Below are positions 46,875 through 56,428 of a stretch of 64,000 bases of DNA, one piece after another. The DNA is from Pseudomonas putida (lineage in GTDB: Bacteria; Pseudomonadota; Gammaproteobacteria; Pseudomonadales; Pseudomonadaceae): the NCBI RefSeq assembly GCF_004357765.1, contig NZ_SMTE01000006.1, forward strand, positions 124,001 through 188,000. The letters are read 5' to 3'. The notes below the pieces were generated by a model. It searched no databases. It saw nothing but the letters and a program-made list of their open reading frames with translations, and was not told the origin of the DNA. The position numbers were made by a program, and so were the translations under genes. The first letter of the stretch is position 1, and each line of letters starts with the position of its first letter.

Positions 46875-49106
46875 ATGAAAGCGTTCGGCAAAATCCTGGG
46901 GCTGGGCCTACTCGGGCTGTTGCTGATCATCGTGGCGCTGGGCTTCGCCCTGACCCACCTGTTCGATCCCAACGATTACAAAGACGAAATCCGCCAGCTG
47001 GCCCGCGACAAGGCCCACGTGGAGCTGACCCTCAATGGCGACATTGGCTGGAGCCTGTTCCCCTGGCTGGGTCTGGAACTGCACGATGCCAGCATCGCCA
47101 CGCTGACTGACCCCAAGGCGCCGTTCGCCGACCTGCAGATGCTGGGTCTGTCGGTCCGCGTACTGCCACTGCTGCGCCGCGAAGTACAGATGAGCGACGT
47201 GCGCGTAGAAGGCCTGAACCTGACCCTGGCGCGTGACGAGCACGGCCATGGCAACTGGGAAGACATCGGCAAGCCACTGCCAGCCGAAAACGGCACCACG
47301 CCTGGCACGCCGGCACCGGCAACAGGCGAGCAGCCAGCACCGACGCCTGAGCGCAGCAACGAGCGGGCGGTCAAGCTCGACATCGACAGCCTGACGGTCA
47401 ACAACGCCCGCGTGCAGTACACCGATGCCCAGACCGGCAAAAGCTACAGCGCCGAAAGCATCCAACTGAGCACCGGCCCCGTGCACGAAGGCTCGAACAT
47501 CTCGCTCAAGGCCAGCGCCTTCCTCAGCGCCAGCCAACCCAATATCAAGGCGCGCACCGAGCTGGCCGGCGATCTGCGCTTCGACCGCAAGCTCAAGCGC
47601 TACAACTTCGAGGACATGCGCCTGTCGGGTGAAACCTCCGGTGAGCCATTGGCCGGCAAGACCCTGAGCTTCTCGGCCCAAGGCCAGTTACTGGTCGACA
47701 TGGGGGCAAACGTCGCCTCATGGACCGGCCTGAAGCTTTCGGCCAACCAGTTGCGTGCCCTGGGCGAGCTGAACCTGCGCGACCTGGACAAGACCCCACA
47801 GCTGAGCGGCGGCCTGTCCATCGCGCAATTCGACCTGCGCGCCTTCCTCGATGGCATCGGTCAGACACTGCCGCCCACCACCGACCCGGCCGCGCTCACC
47901 AAGCTGGAGCTGGTCAGCCGCCTGCAAGGCTCGCCGAATGCGCTGGCCCTGGAAGATCTGGCGGTGAAACTGGACGACACCAGCTTCGCAGGTCGCGTCG
48001 CCATCGAAGATTTCGCCAAACAGGCCATACGCGTACAGCTCAAGGGCGACAAGTTCAACGCCGACCGCTACCTGCCGGCCAAGAGTGAAGAAGCCAAGGG
48101 TGCCACCGCTGCCCGTCAGGCCGAGGTCGAGCAACAACAAGCCAGCGTCGTGGCGGGCAGCACGCCGTTGCCCAACGCCCCGACCCAGGTGGCCTGGAGC
48201 AATGACAAACTGCTGCCGGTCGACCGTCTGCGCGCCCTCGACCTGCAAGCCAATCTGGCCTTCAACGCCCTGACCCTGGACCAACTGCCGATCACCGACG
48301 CCCAGTTGCAGGTCACGGGCCAAGGTGGTCTGGTTACCCTGCGAACCCTGCGCGGCGGCCTCTACGACGGCAGCTTCGAGGCCAAGGGCACCGTCGACGT
48401 GCGGCCTGCGGTGCCGCAGGTCGGCATCAACACCAAGATCAACCGGGTACCGGTGGAACACTTCATCAAGCCCCACGGCAAGGACCAGACCCCGCCAGTC
48501 AAAGGCCTGCTGACCTTGACCAGCGACCTCACCGCCAGCGGCAACAGCCAGAAGGCACTGGTCGACACCCTCAATGGCAGCGCACACTTCACGATCAACG
48601 ACGGCGTGCTGGTCAATGCCAACCTCGAGCAGCAGCTGTGCCAGGCCATCGCCACGCTCAACCGCAAGACCCTGAGCGGCGAACCACGCGGCAAGGACAC
48701 GCCCTTCCAGGAACTGCGCGGCAGCCTGGTGGTGCGCAACGGTGTAGCCAGCAACCCCGACCTCAAGGCCCGCATCCCAGGCCTGACCGTCAATGGCCAC
48801 GGCGACCTCGACCTGCGCGTGCTGGGCATGGACTACAACGTCGGCGTGGTGGTCGAGGGCGATCAGCGCGCCATGCCCGACCCGGCCTGCCAGGTCAACG
48901 AGCGCTATGTCGGCATCGAAGTGCCGCTGCGCTGCCGTGGTCCCCTGGAATTGGGCGCCAAGGCCTGCCGCCTGGACCAGAATGGGCTGGGCAAAGTGGC
49001 CGCGAAGCTGGCCGGCGACCGCCTGAAAGACAAGATCGATGAAAAACTCGGAGAAAAAGTGAGCCCAGAATTGAAAGACGCGCTCAAGGGGCTGTTCAAA
49101 CGATGA
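46875..49106 (+). CDS. AsmA family protein
   Basis: The 743-residue protein has one N-terminal membrane anchor (residues 5-28) followed by the AsmA-type periplasmic beta-rich domain (LFDPNDYKDEIRQL, GDIGWSLFPWLGLELHDA, IPGLTVNGHGDLDL). AsmA-like proteins are thought to move lipids between membranes. A linker rich in Pro/Thr/Ala (residues ~140-160) interrupts the domain. It ends with an ATGA overlap with mutY. Confidence 0.93.
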   Translation: MKAFGKILGLGLLGLLLIIVALGFALTHLFDPNDYKDEIRQLARDKAHVELTLNGDIGWSLFPWLGLELHDASIATLTDPKAPFADLQMLGLSVRVLPLLRREVQMSDVRVEGLNLTLARDEHGHGNWEDIGKPLPAENGTTPGTPAPATGEQPAPTPERSNERAVKLDIDSLTVNNARVQYTDAQTGKSYSAESIQLSTGPVHEGSNISLKASAFLSASQPNIKARTELAGDLRFDRKLKRYNFEDMRLSGETSGEPLAGKTLSFSAQGQLLVDMGANVASWTGLKLSANQLRALGELNLRDLDKTPQLSGGLSIAQFDLRAFLDGIGQTLPPTTDPAALTKLELVSRLQGSPNALALEDLAVKLDDTSFAGRVAIEDFAKQAIRVQLKGDKFNADRYLPAKSEEAKGATAARQAEVEQQQASVVAGSTPLPNAPTQVAWSNDKLLPVDRLRALDLQANLAFNALTLDQLPITDAQLQVTGQGGLVTLRTLRGGLYDGSFEAKGTVDVRPAVPQVGINTKINRVPVEHFIKPHGKDQTPPVKGLLTLTSDLTASGNSQKALVDTLNGSAHFTINDGVLVNANLEQQLCQAIATLNRKTLSGEPRGKDTPFQELRGSLVVRNGVASNPDLKARIPGLTVNGHGDLDLRVLGMDYNVGVVVEGDQRAMPDPACQVNERYVGIEVPLRCRGPLELGAKACRLDQNGLGKVAAKLAGDRLKDKIDEKLGEKVSPELKDALKGLFKR

Positions 49107-50170
49107 GCCCCGAGCAGTTCTCCAACGCCGTTCTGGATTGGTACGACCAGCACGGCCGGCACGACCTGCCCTGGCAACAGGGCATCACCCCCTACCGCGT
49201 GTGGGTGTCGGAAATCATGCTGCAGCAGACCCAGGTCAGCACCGTGCTCAACTACTTCGACCGCTTCATGCAAGCCTTGCCGACCGTGCAAGCGCTGGCC
49301 GAAGCGCCGGAGGACGAAGTGCTGCACCTGTGGACCGGACTTGGCTACTACACCCGCGCACGTAACCTGCAGAAGGCGGCGAAGATCGTCGTCGAGCAGC
49401 ACGGCGGCGAGTTCCCGCGCAGCGTCGAGCAGCTGATCGAGCTCCCCGGCATCGGCCGCTCCACCGCCGGCGCCATTGCCAGCATCAGCATGGGCATCCG
49501 TGCACCGATCCTCGACGGCAACGTCAAGCGTGTGCTGGCCCGCTACACCGCCCAGGCGGGATACCCCGGCGAGCCCAAGGTGGCCAACCAGCTGTGGGCC
49601 ACCGCCGAGCGCTTCACTCCTCAGGCGCGGGCCAACCACTACACCCAGGCGATGATGGACATGGGCGCGACGCTGTGTACCCGCAGCAAGCCCAGCTGCC
49701 TGATCTGCCCGCTGCAACGCGGCTGCGAGGCGCACCTGCACGGCGAGGAAACCCGCTACCCCGAGCCCAAGCCGCGCAAGACGCTGCCCCAACGCCGCAC
49801 GTTAATGCCGCTGCTGACCAACCACGACGGCGCCATCCTGCTCTATCGCCGTCCGTCCAGCGGGCTGTGGGGCGGGTTGTGGAGCCTGCCGGAGCTGGAT
49901 GACCTCGGCCAGCTCGACGACCTCGCCTACCAGCACGGCCTGCGCCTGGCCGAAAGCCGCGCGCTGGATGGCCTGACTCACACCTTCAGCCATTTCCAGC
50001 TGGCCATCGAACCCTGGCTGGTGCGCGTCGACCCGATCGGCGAGCACGTGGTCGAGGCCGACTGGCTCTGGTATAACCTCGCCACCCCGCCGCGCCTGGG
50101 CCTCGCCGCCCCGGTGAAGAAGCTGCTCAAACGCGCGGCCGACGAATTGATTGCAGGAGAAGCCCGATGA
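49103..50170 (+). CDS. mutY: A/G-specific adenine DNA glycosylase
   Basis: The 355-residue glycosylase removes adenine mispaired with 8-oxoguanine. E37 lies in [11 protein letters not shown], the helix-hairpin-helix in [15 protein letters not shown], the catalytic Asp in [12 protein letters not shown], and the 4Fe-4S cluster in [17 protein letters not shown] (C-x6-C-x2-C-x5-C). A NUDIX-like C-terminal domain follows. It overlaps both neighbours by four bases, so the asmA-mutY-yggX operon is coupled. Confidence 0.97.
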   Translation: MSPEQFSNAVLDWYDQHGRHDLPWQQGITPYRVWVSEIMLQQTQVSTVLNYFDRFMQALPTVQALAEAPEDEVLHLWTGLGYYTRARNLQKAAKIVVEQHGGEFPRSVEQLIELPGIGRSTAGAIASISMGIRAPILDGNVKRVLARYTAQAGYPGEPKVANQLWATAERFTPQARANHYTQAMMDMGATLCTRSKPSCLICPLQRGCEAHLHGEETRYPEPKPRKTLPQRRTLMPLLTNHDGAILLYRRPSSGLWGGLWSLPELDDLGQLDDLAYQHGLRLAESRALDGLTHTFSHFQLAIEPWLVRVDPIGEHVVEADWLWYNLATPPRLGLAAPVKKLLKRAADELIAGEAR

Positions 50171-50439
50171 CCCGCACCGTGATGTGCCGCAAGTACAACG
50201 AAGAACTGCCAGGCCTGGACCGTCCGCCCTACCCCGGCGCCAAGGGCCAGGACATCTTCGAGCACATCTCGCAGAAGGCCTGGGCTGACTGGCAGAAACA
50301 CCAGACCATGCTGATCAACGAGAAGCGCCTGAACATGATGAACGCCGAGGACCGCAAATTCCTCCAGGCCGAGATGGACAAGTTCTTCGCCGGTGAGGAG
50401 TACGCCCAGGCCGAAGGCTACGTTCCACCGAGCGAATGA
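50167..50439 (+). CDS. yggX: Fe(II) trafficking/oxidative damage protection protein
   Basis: The 90-residue protein begins [18 protein letters not shown] and has [17 protein letters not shown], the typical YggX sequence. It protects FeS clusters and accompanies mutY in many gammaproteobacteria. Confidence 0.97.
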   Translation: MTRTVMCRKYNEELPGLDRPPYPGAKGQDIFEHISQKAWADWQKHQTMLINEKRLNMMNAEDRKFLQAEMDKFFAGEEYAQAEGYVPPSE

Positions 50440-50491
50440 CCCCAGAAATCGTAAGCGACGGAATTAATTTAAAAAATTTTCAAAAAAGTCG

Positions 50492-50520
50492 TTGACGGAA
50501 GGTCTGAAAACCTTTTTAAT
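50492..50520 (+). promoter_or_regulatory. sigma-70 promoter of tRNA-Phe
   Basis: TTGACG (-35) and TTTAAT (-10) are 17 bases apart, with the tRNA starting 10 bases after the -10 box. Confidence 0.75.
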
Positions 50521-50530
50521 TCGCCCCGTC

Positions 50531-50606
50531 GCCCAGATAGCTCAGTCGGTAGAGCAGAGGATTGAAAATCCTCGTGTCGGCGGTTCGACTCCGTCTCTGG
50601 GCACCA
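50531..50606 (+). tRNA. tRNA-Phe (GAA)
   Basis: The 76-base cloverleaf includes D-loop AGCTCAGTCGGTAGAGC, anticodon GAA in ATTGAAAAT, T-loop GGTTCGACTCC and an encoded CCA end. A terminator follows. Confidence 0.98.
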
Positions 50607-50650
50607 CCTTCAGCTTCTGGTGGTTGCAAAGTTACCCGAAGCGACACAAG

Positions 50651-50676
50651 AAACCCGCCTAGTGCGGGTTTTTTGT
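50651..50676 (+). terminator. terminator of the tRNA-Phe transcript
   Basis: AAACCCGC and GCGGGTTT pair around CTAGT and are followed by TTTTT. Confidence 0.9.
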
Positions 50677-50731
50677 TGCCTGCGATTTTTGCTTCAATAG
50701 GCTCCCCTATCGCCCCAAGGACCCGACACCC

Positions 50732-51175
50732 ATGGCCTCCAATACCAAGCAACAGAAACGCGCCAAACGCGCCGCCATCAAGGCCAAGCAGAATCGCATG
50801 GTGCGCAGTGGCCAGGCGGTCAAGGCCAGTGCCGGCGACAGCGCCAGCGTCGAGCAGGTCTTCAACAAGGCCATGGAGTCGGGCAGCTACGAACCGCTGT
50901 TCAAAAAGATGAAGGAAGCCCAGGAAAACGGCCTGGTGCCGATGATCTCGGTGTTCCTGGTCGACCCGCTGCTGACCTTGGTACTCAAGGGGCACAAGGA
51001 AGAACACGCCACCGACTACATCGTGCTGGTGTTCACCGCGTACCGCAAATGGCTCGATGGCGCCGACGAGGACACCACCATGGCCTGGCTGGAAAGTGAC
51101 GAGTTCCAGGACGCTTATGTGGCAGCCTCGGAGGTCGTGGCCAAGCAGCAGCAACAGCAGAAGCAGTTTGGCTGA
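50732..51175 (+). CDS. protein of unknown function, basic N-terminus
   Basis: The 147-residue protein opens with a very basic segment (KQQKRAKRAAIKAKQNR) and has a helical body and a C-terminal poly-Gln run (KQQQQQKQF). No signal or membrane segment is seen. The start follows CCAAGGA. It lies between tRNA-Phe and an amino-acid permease with its own terminator. I do not recognise the family beyond conserved hypothetical in Pseudomonas; the basic end could bind nucleic acid. Confidence 0.75.
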   Translation: MASNTKQQKRAKRAAIKAKQNRMVRSGQAVKASAGDSASVEQVFNKAMESGSYEPLFKKMKEAQENGLVPMISVFLVDPLLTLVLKGHKEEHATDYIVLVFTAYRKWLDGADEDTTMAWLESDEFQDAYVAASEVVAKQQQQQKQFG

Positions 51176-51250
51176 GAGGGGCTCGTCTCGAGTTTGGGGG
51201 GCGGCGGATATCGAGCGCCGCCCCACCACAAACCTCGCGTCGAACAAACA

Positions 51251-51285
51251 AAAAGGCCGCGCCCTGCACAGGACGCGGCCTTTTC
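51251..51285. terminator. bidirectional terminator
   Basis: AAAAGGCCGCG and CGCGGCCTTTT form a stem with an A-run before and T-run after, serving the convergent genes on both sides. Confidence 0.93.
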
Positions 51286-51302
51286 ATCATCAGCAGCGCG
51301 GA

Positions 51303-52688
51303 TCAGTTATCCAGCGCCACCCGCCCGGCAGCTTCACGCTTGCGGTGCACCAGCAAGCCCGCCGCCACCACACCGATGCTCAGCAGCGCGGTCGCGATGA
51401 TCTCGATGCGATGATCCTCACGTAGCGCCATCACCCCCAGCACCGCGACGATGAAGGCGATGGTCGCCCAGGTCAGACCTGGGAACAGCCACATCTTGAA
51501 GTCGATCTTCTCGCCACGCGCCTCACGCTGGCTGCGCATGCGCAGCTGCGACACGGCAATCACCAGGTACACCAGCAACGCGATGGCGCCGGAGCTGGCC
51601 AGCAGGAACTCGAACACCTGCGCCGGGGCGACATAGTTGGCGAACACGCAAAGGAAGGCTGCCGCGGTCGACAGCAGTACAGCGACATGCGGAGTAGCCG
51701 CCTTGGTGGTGCGCTGGGCGATGGCCGGCGCATCACCGCGCTTGCTCAGCGAGAACAGCATGCGCGAGGAGGTGTACAGCGCTGAGTTCAGGCAGCTGGT
51801 CACAGCGACCAGGACCACGATGTCGACGATCAGCTTGGCGTTCGGCACGCCGATACGGCTCAGCACGGTCTGATAGGAGCCGGTTTCGGCCAGCGCCGGG
51901 TCGTTCCACGGCACCAGGGCCACGACCAGGAAGATCGACACCAGGTAGAACAGGCAGATACGCCAGATCACCGAGTTGGTGGCGCGGCTGATCTGCTTGC
52001 CCGGGTCTTTCGATTCGGCGGCAGCGATGGTGACGATCTCAGTCCCCATGAACGAGAACATGGTGGTCAGCATGGCCGCCAGTACGGCGCCCAAGCCATT
52101 GGGCATGAAGCCTTGGGTATCGAACAGGTGACTGGCACCACTGACCTGGCTGCCCGGCACCAGGCCGAACATGGCCACGCAACCCACCACAATGAAGCCG
52201 ATGATCGCCAGCACCTTGAGCAGAGCGAACCAGAATTCGAACTCACCGTAGTTCTTCACACTGCACAGATTGGTCAGAGTGAGCGCCAGGGTGATCAGCA
52301 AGGAGAAGGCCCAGAGGTCCACCGCAGGGAACCAGGCATGCAGGATCGCGGCGGCGGCATTGGCCTCCAGCGGGATCACCAGCACCCAGAACCACCAGTA
52401 CAGCCAGCCAATGGTGAAGCCGGCCCAGCGGCCAATGGCGCGGTCGGCGTAGGTGGAGAAAGAACCGGTATCCGGCGAGGCGATCGCCATTTCACCGAGC
52501 ATGCGCATCACCAGCACCACCAGGGTTCCGGCGGCGGCGTACGCCAGCAGCACGGCAGGACCGGCCGCCGCGATGGCGTGCCCAGAGCCTACGAACAGAC
52601 CGGCGCCGATGACGCCAGCAATCGACAGCATGGTGACATGCCGCTGTTTGAGCCCCTGAGCGAGGTCATTGGAATTGTTACCGCTCAT
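51303..52688 (-). CDS. gabP: AAT-family amino-acid permease, GabP-like
   Basis: The 461-residue protein has 12 predicted helices and the APC/AAT hallmark GLKQRHVTMLSIAGVIGAGLFVGSG split over the first helix, then YWWFWVLVIPLEANAAA and GTEIVTIAAAESKDP. It resembles GABA permease; related proteins carry other amino acids, so the substrate is provisional. The start at 52688 follows AAAGGTAG. It is monocistronic. Confidence 0.8.
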   Translation of the reverse strand: MSGNNSNDLAQGLKQRHVTMLSIAGVIGAGLFVGSGHAIAAAGPAVLLAYAAAGTLVVLVMRMLGEMAIASPDTGSFSTYADRAIGRWAGFTIGWLYWWFWVLVIPLEANAAAAILHAWFPAVDLWAFSLLITLALTLTNLCSVKNYGEFEFWFALLKVLAIIGFIVVGCVAMFGLVPGSQVSGASHLFDTQGFMPNGLGAVLAAMLTTMFSFMGTEIVTIAAAESKDPGKQISRATNSVIWRICLFYLVSIFLVVALVPWNDPALAETGSYQTVLSRIGVPNAKLIVDIVVLVAVTSCLNSALYTSSRMLFSLSKRGDAPAIAQRTTKAATPHVAVLLSTAAAFLCVFANYVAPAQVFEFLLASSGAIALLVYLVIAVSQLRMRSQREARGEKIDFKMWLFPGLTWATIAFIVAVLGVMALREDHRIEIIATALLSIGVVAAGLLVHRKREAAGRVALDN

Positions 52689-53307
52689 AAAACTACCTTT
52701 GTAAGGAGTGGACCACGCCGATTGCCATACGAAGTGCACCTGGGGGTGGGATTAGGCGTCACTGCAATCGGCGCATTGCAACTGGCAATAAGTGGGCCAG
52801 TTGCTGAATGGTTTCGTCGGACAGGACTTTCGCGCCAAGAACTGCGCGGCCTGCAGGGTATTCGGCCAGGATCCGACCGAATGGTCATCGGATGACTCCA
52901 CCAACGCCGGATTACTGAAATACTCACTTACAAATGCACCAAAGGTGCTCCTCGGTAACACCTTTGCACCAGCGCAACGCAAATCAGTACAACCTCAAGG
53001 TGCAACCTTGTCACTTTGACGGGCGCGACCTACGTACCGCAGATTACCGGCGAATGGTCTAAAACCGCTTCCAACGACCGGCCAAAGCTGGCACCATCGC
53101 GCCTTTTTTCATCAAGGCTATGGCGCTGGGCCGATCCATCGCGGACATCTGCGCGACGTTGCGCTGCAGCGATGCGACAAACTGCCCCAGCATTGCCCCA
53201 AGCCCCTTGCAACCCAGTTGGCCGCCATAATGCCGCTATGCTAGCGTGGCGCTCGCCAGGAAGGCCGCCAACAGCTGGGAACGCACCCGAATACATGAGG
53301 ACCGCAC
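52689..53307. other. 619-base region between permease and ABC operon
   Basis: A cluster of dyads lies at 52933-53010: CAAAGGTG (52940) pairs with CACCTTTG (52959), and CAAGG-TGCAA-CCTTG lies at 52996-53010. The repeated GGTGCAA/AAAGGTG words suggest operator sites. A minus-strand open frame at 52752-52982 is listed under rejected items. The rest holds the two promoters. Confidence 0.5.
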
Positions 53308-54081
53308 ATGGCCCAGGCCACGCCCGCGCTGGAAATCCGCAACCTGCACAAACGCTATGGCGAGCAGGAGATTCTCAAGGGCATTTCGCTGACTGCGCGC
53401 GACGGCGACGTCATCTCCATCCTGGGGTCGTCCGGCTCCGGCAAGTCCACCTTGCTGCGCTGCATCAACCTGCTGGAAAACCCGCACCAGGGCGAAATCC
53501 TCGTCGCCGGCGAAGCCCTCAAGCTCAAGGCCGCCAAGAATGGCGACCTGATCGCCGCCGACAACCGCCAGATCAACCGCCTGCGCAGCGAAATCGGCTT
53601 CGTCTTCCAGAACTTCAACCTGTGGCCGCACATGTCGATTCTCGACAACATCATCGAGGCGCCACGCCGCGTGCTCGGCCAGAGCAAGGCCAAGGCCGTC
53701 GAAGCTGCCGAGGCGCTGCTGAACAAAGTCGGCATCTTTGATAAGCGCCACAGCTACCCCGCCCAGCTTTCCGGTGGCCAACAACAGCGTGCCGCCATCG
53801 CCCGCACCCTGGCCATGAAGCCCAAGGTCATCCTGTTCGATGAGCCGACGTCGGCGCTCGACCCGGAAATGGTCCAGGAAGTGCTTAATGTCATCCGCGC
53901 GCTGGCCGAAGAAGGTCGCACCATGCTGCTGGTGACCCACGAAATGAACTTTGCCCGCCAGGTGTCCAGTGAAGTCGTCTTCCTGCACCAGGGCTTGGTC
54001 GAAGAGCAAGGATCGCCGCAGCAGGTGTTCGAGAACCCGACCTCGGCGCGTTGCAAGCAATTCATGTCCAGCCACCGCTAA
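53308..54081 (+). CDS. polar amino-acid ABC transporter ATPase (HisP type)
   Basis: The 257-residue ATPase carries Walker A ILGSSGSGKSTLLRC, the family-specific Q-loop region IGFVFQNFNLWPHM, signature LSGGQQQRAAIARTL and Walker B VILFDEPTSALDP. It belongs to the histidine/arginine/lysine-ornithine class. It begins the four-gene operon 53308-56284. The start follows GAGGACCGCAC. Confidence 0.94.
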   Translation: MAQATPALEIRNLHKRYGEQEILKGISLTARDGDVISILGSSGSGKSTLLRCINLLENPHQGEILVAGEALKLKAAKNGDLIAADNRQINRLRSEIGFVFQNFNLWPHMSILDNIIEAPRRVLGQSKAKAVEAAEALLNKVGIFDKRHSYPAQLSGGQQQRAAIARTLAMKPKVILFDEPTSALDPEMVQEVLNVIRALAEEGRTMLLVTHEMNFARQVSSEVVFLHQGLVEEQGSPQQVFENPTSARCKQFMSSHR

Positions 54082-54092
54082 CGGAGCAACAC

Positions 54093-54848
54093 ATGCAGAC
54101 CTACAAGAAACTCTTCCTGGCCGCTGCCGCCACGCTGGTGTTTTCGGCCAACGCCCTGGCCGCGGAAAAACTGCGCATGGGCATCGAAGCCGCCTACCCG
54201 CCGTTCAACAACAAGGACGCCAGCGGTAACGTGGTCGGCTTCGACAAGGACATCGGTGACGCCCTGTGCGCCAAGATGAAGGTCGAGTGCTCGGTCGTCA
54301 CCTCCGACTGGGACGGTATCATTCCGGCCCTGAACGCCAAGAAGTTCGACTTCCTGGTGTCGTCGCTGTCGATCACCGACGAGCGCAAGCAGGCCGTCGA
54401 CTTCACCGACCCCTACTATTCCAACAAGCTGCAGTTCATCGCGCCGAAGAACGTCGACTTCAAGACCGACAAGGCCTACCTCAAAGGCAAGACCATCGGC
54501 ACCCAGCGCGCGACCCTGGCCGGTACCTGGCTGGAAGACAACTACGGCAGCGACATCGACATCAAGCTGTACGACACCCAGGAAAATGCCTACCTGGACC
54601 TGGTGTCCGGCCGTATCGACGGCATCCTGGCCGACAAGTACGTGCAGTACGAGTGGCTGAAAAGCAAAGATGGCTCGAACTTCGAGTTCAAAGGCGAGCC
54701 GGTGATGGACAGCGACAAGATCGGCATTGCCGTGCGCAAGGGTGACACCAAGCTGCGCGACGACCTGAACAAGGCCCTGGCCGAAATCAAGGCCGACGGC
54801 ACGTACAAGAAGATCAACGACAAGTACTTCCCGTTCAGCATCGAATGA
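54093..54848 (+). CDS. polar amino-acid ABC transporter substrate-binding protein
   Basis: The 251-residue periplasmic protein has a signal peptide (ATLVFSANALA before AEKLRMG) and the HisJ/ArgT fold: IEAAYPPFNNKDASGNVVGF, WDGIIPALNAKKFDFLVSS and LSITDERKQAVDFTDPYY. Basic amino acids (Arg/Lys/His/ornithine) are the likely ligands. The start follows CGGAGCAACAC. Confidence 0.93.
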   Translation: MQTYKKLFLAAAATLVFSANALAAEKLRMGIEAAYPPFNNKDASGNVVGFDKDIGDALCAKMKVECSVVTSDWDGIIPALNAKKFDFLVSSLSITDERKQAVDFTDPYYSNKLQFIAPKNVDFKTDKAYLKGKTIGTQRATLAGTWLEDNYGSDIDIKLYDTQENAYLDLVSGRIDGILADKYVQYEWLKSKDGSNFEFKGEPVMDSDKIGIAVRKGDTKLRDDLNKALAEIKADGTYKKINDKYFPFSIE

Positions 54849-54902
54849 TCCGCCCTGACCGGCGCGCCCTCGTGGCGCGCCTGTCCCTAGAATGACCTGC
54901 CC

Positions 54903-55598
54903 ATGAATATTGACCTGCACGGATTCGGTCCGGCCATGATGGCCGGCACCCTGATGACCGTAAAACTGGCGCTCTGCGCCCTGCTGCTGGGGCTGGTCCT
55001 GGGCCTGCTCGGCGCCCTGGCCAAAACGTCCTCGGTCAAGCCCTTGCAATGGCTTGGCGGCTTTTACTCGACCCTGGTGCGCGGCGTGCCGGAACTGCTC
55101 TGGGTCCTGCTCATCTATTTCGGCACTGTCGGGCTGATGAACAGCCTCGGCGAAGCCCTGCACCTGCCTGGCCTGGAACTCAATGCCTTCGCCGCCGGCG
55201 TGATCGCCCTGGGCTTATGCTTCGGCGCCTACGCCACCGAAGTGTTTCGCGGCGCGATCCTGGCGATCCCCAAGGGGCACCGTGAAGCCGGCCTGGCCCT
55301 CGGCCTGAGTAAAGGCCGGATTCTCGCGCGGATCATCCTCCCGCAAATGTGGCGCATCGCCCTGCCGGGCCTTGGCAACCTGTTCATGATCCTGATGAAG
55401 GACACCGCCCTGGTGTCGGTGATCGGCCTTGAAGAAATCATGCGCCACGCGCAGATCGGCGTGACCGTGACCAAGGAGCCGTTCACCTTCTATATGGTCG
55501 CGGCCTGCATCTACCTGAGCCTGACGGTCGTCGCCATGATCGGCATGCACTTCATGGAAAAACGCGCCGCTCGCGGCTTTGCGAGGGCCGAACAATGA
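54903..55598 (+). CDS. polar amino-acid ABC transporter permease 1 (HisQ type)
   Basis: The 231-residue membrane protein has about five helices and the EAA loop GHREAGLALGLSKGRILARI. No clear ribosome binding site precedes the ATG at 54903. It overlaps the next permease by four bases. Confidence 0.92.
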   Translation: MNIDLHGFGPAMMAGTLMTVKLALCALLLGLVLGLLGALAKTSSVKPLQWLGGFYSTLVRGVPELLWVLLIYFGTVGLMNSLGEALHLPGLELNAFAAGVIALGLCFGAYATEVFRGAILAIPKGHREAGLALGLSKGRILARIILPQMWRIALPGLGNLFMILMKDTALVSVIGLEEIMRHAQIGVTVTKEPFTFYMVAACIYLSLTVVAMIGMHFMEKRAARGFARAEQ

Positions 55599-56284
55599 AT
55601 TGGGAAGTCATCATCAAGTGGCTGCCACGCCTGGCCCAAGGCGCGACCCTGACCTTGGAGCTGGTGGCCATCGCGGTGGTCGCCGGTCTGATCCTGGCCA
55701 TTCCGCTGGGCATCGCCCGCTCGTCCCGCCATTGGTACGTGCGCGCCGTGCCCTACGGCTACATTTTCTTCTTCCGCGGCACGCCGTTGCTGGTGCAGTT
55801 GTTCCTGGTCTACTACGGCCTGGCGCAGTTCGACGCGGTACGCTCGAGCAGCCTGTGGCCGTACCTGCGCGATCCGTTCTGGTGCACCGTGCTGACCATG
55901 ACCCTGCACACCGCGGCCTACATCGCCGAGATCCTGCGCGGGGCGCTGCAGTCCATCCCCAAAGGCGAGATCGAAGCAGCGCGAGCCCTGGGCATGTCGC
56001 GGGGGCAGGCGCTGCTGTACATCATGCTGCCTCGCGCTGCGCGCATTGGCCTGCCGGCGTACAGCAACGAAGTGATTCTGATGCTCAAGGCCAGTGCCCT
56101 GGCCAGTACCGTGACCCTGCTGGAACTGACCGGCATGGCCCGCACGATCATCGCTCGGACCTACCTGCCGGTGGAGATCTTCTTCGCCGCCGGCGTGTTC
56201 TACCTGGTGATCTCGTTCGTGCTGGTGCAAGGCTTCAAGTTACTGGAGCGCTGGTTGCGCGTCGACGCGAGCCAGGGCCGCTAG
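55595..56284 (+). CDS. polar amino-acid ABC transporter permease 2 (HisM type)
   Basis: The 229-residue membrane protein partners the previous one. The EAA loop reads GEIEAARALGMSRGQALLYI, and FFRGTPLLVQLFLVYYGL is typical of HisM/ArtM permeases. It is translationally coupled by an ATGA overlap. Confidence 0.92.
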   Translation: MNWEVIIKWLPRLAQGATLTLELVAIAVVAGLILAIPLGIARSSRHWYVRAVPYGYIFFFRGTPLLVQLFLVYYGLAQFDAVRSSSLWPYLRDPFWCTVLTMTLHTAAYIAEILRGALQSIPKGEIEAARALGMSRGQALLYIMLPRAARIGLPAYSNEVILMLKASALASTVTLLELTGMARTIIARTYLPVEIFFAAGVFYLVISFVLVQGFKLLERWLRVDASQGR

Positions 56285-56289
56285 CCCCT

Positions 56290-56305
56290 GAGGCTGCTTG
56301 CAGCC
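56290..56305 (+). terminator. hairpin after the ABC operon
   Basis: AGGCTGC-TT-GCAGCCT is a perfect 7-bp stem six bases past the stop, followed by TTCG rather than a T-run. Confidence 0.5.
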
Positions 56306-56392
56306 TTTCGCGGGACAAGCCCGCTCCCACAGGTTTTCCGCTGTATGTACAGCCGGTAAAGATTCTGTGGGAGCGGGCTTGTCCCGCGAAAG
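56305..56392. repeat. REPIN between ABC operon and methyltransferase
   Basis: Two inverted REPs of the TCCCGCGAA subtype flank a spacer with a CTGTATGTACAG perfect palindrome. Confidence 0.92.
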
Positions 56393-56428
56393 AGCCCCCG
56401 AAAACACCCCCACATCTGTAAAACCACC

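Noticed and set aside
52752-52982. Minus-strand frame of 76 codons in the permease-ABC gap
   Set aside because: The composition is only faintly protein-like, no good start site is seen and it covers the dyad cluster. It could be a gene relic, but the evidence is too weak.
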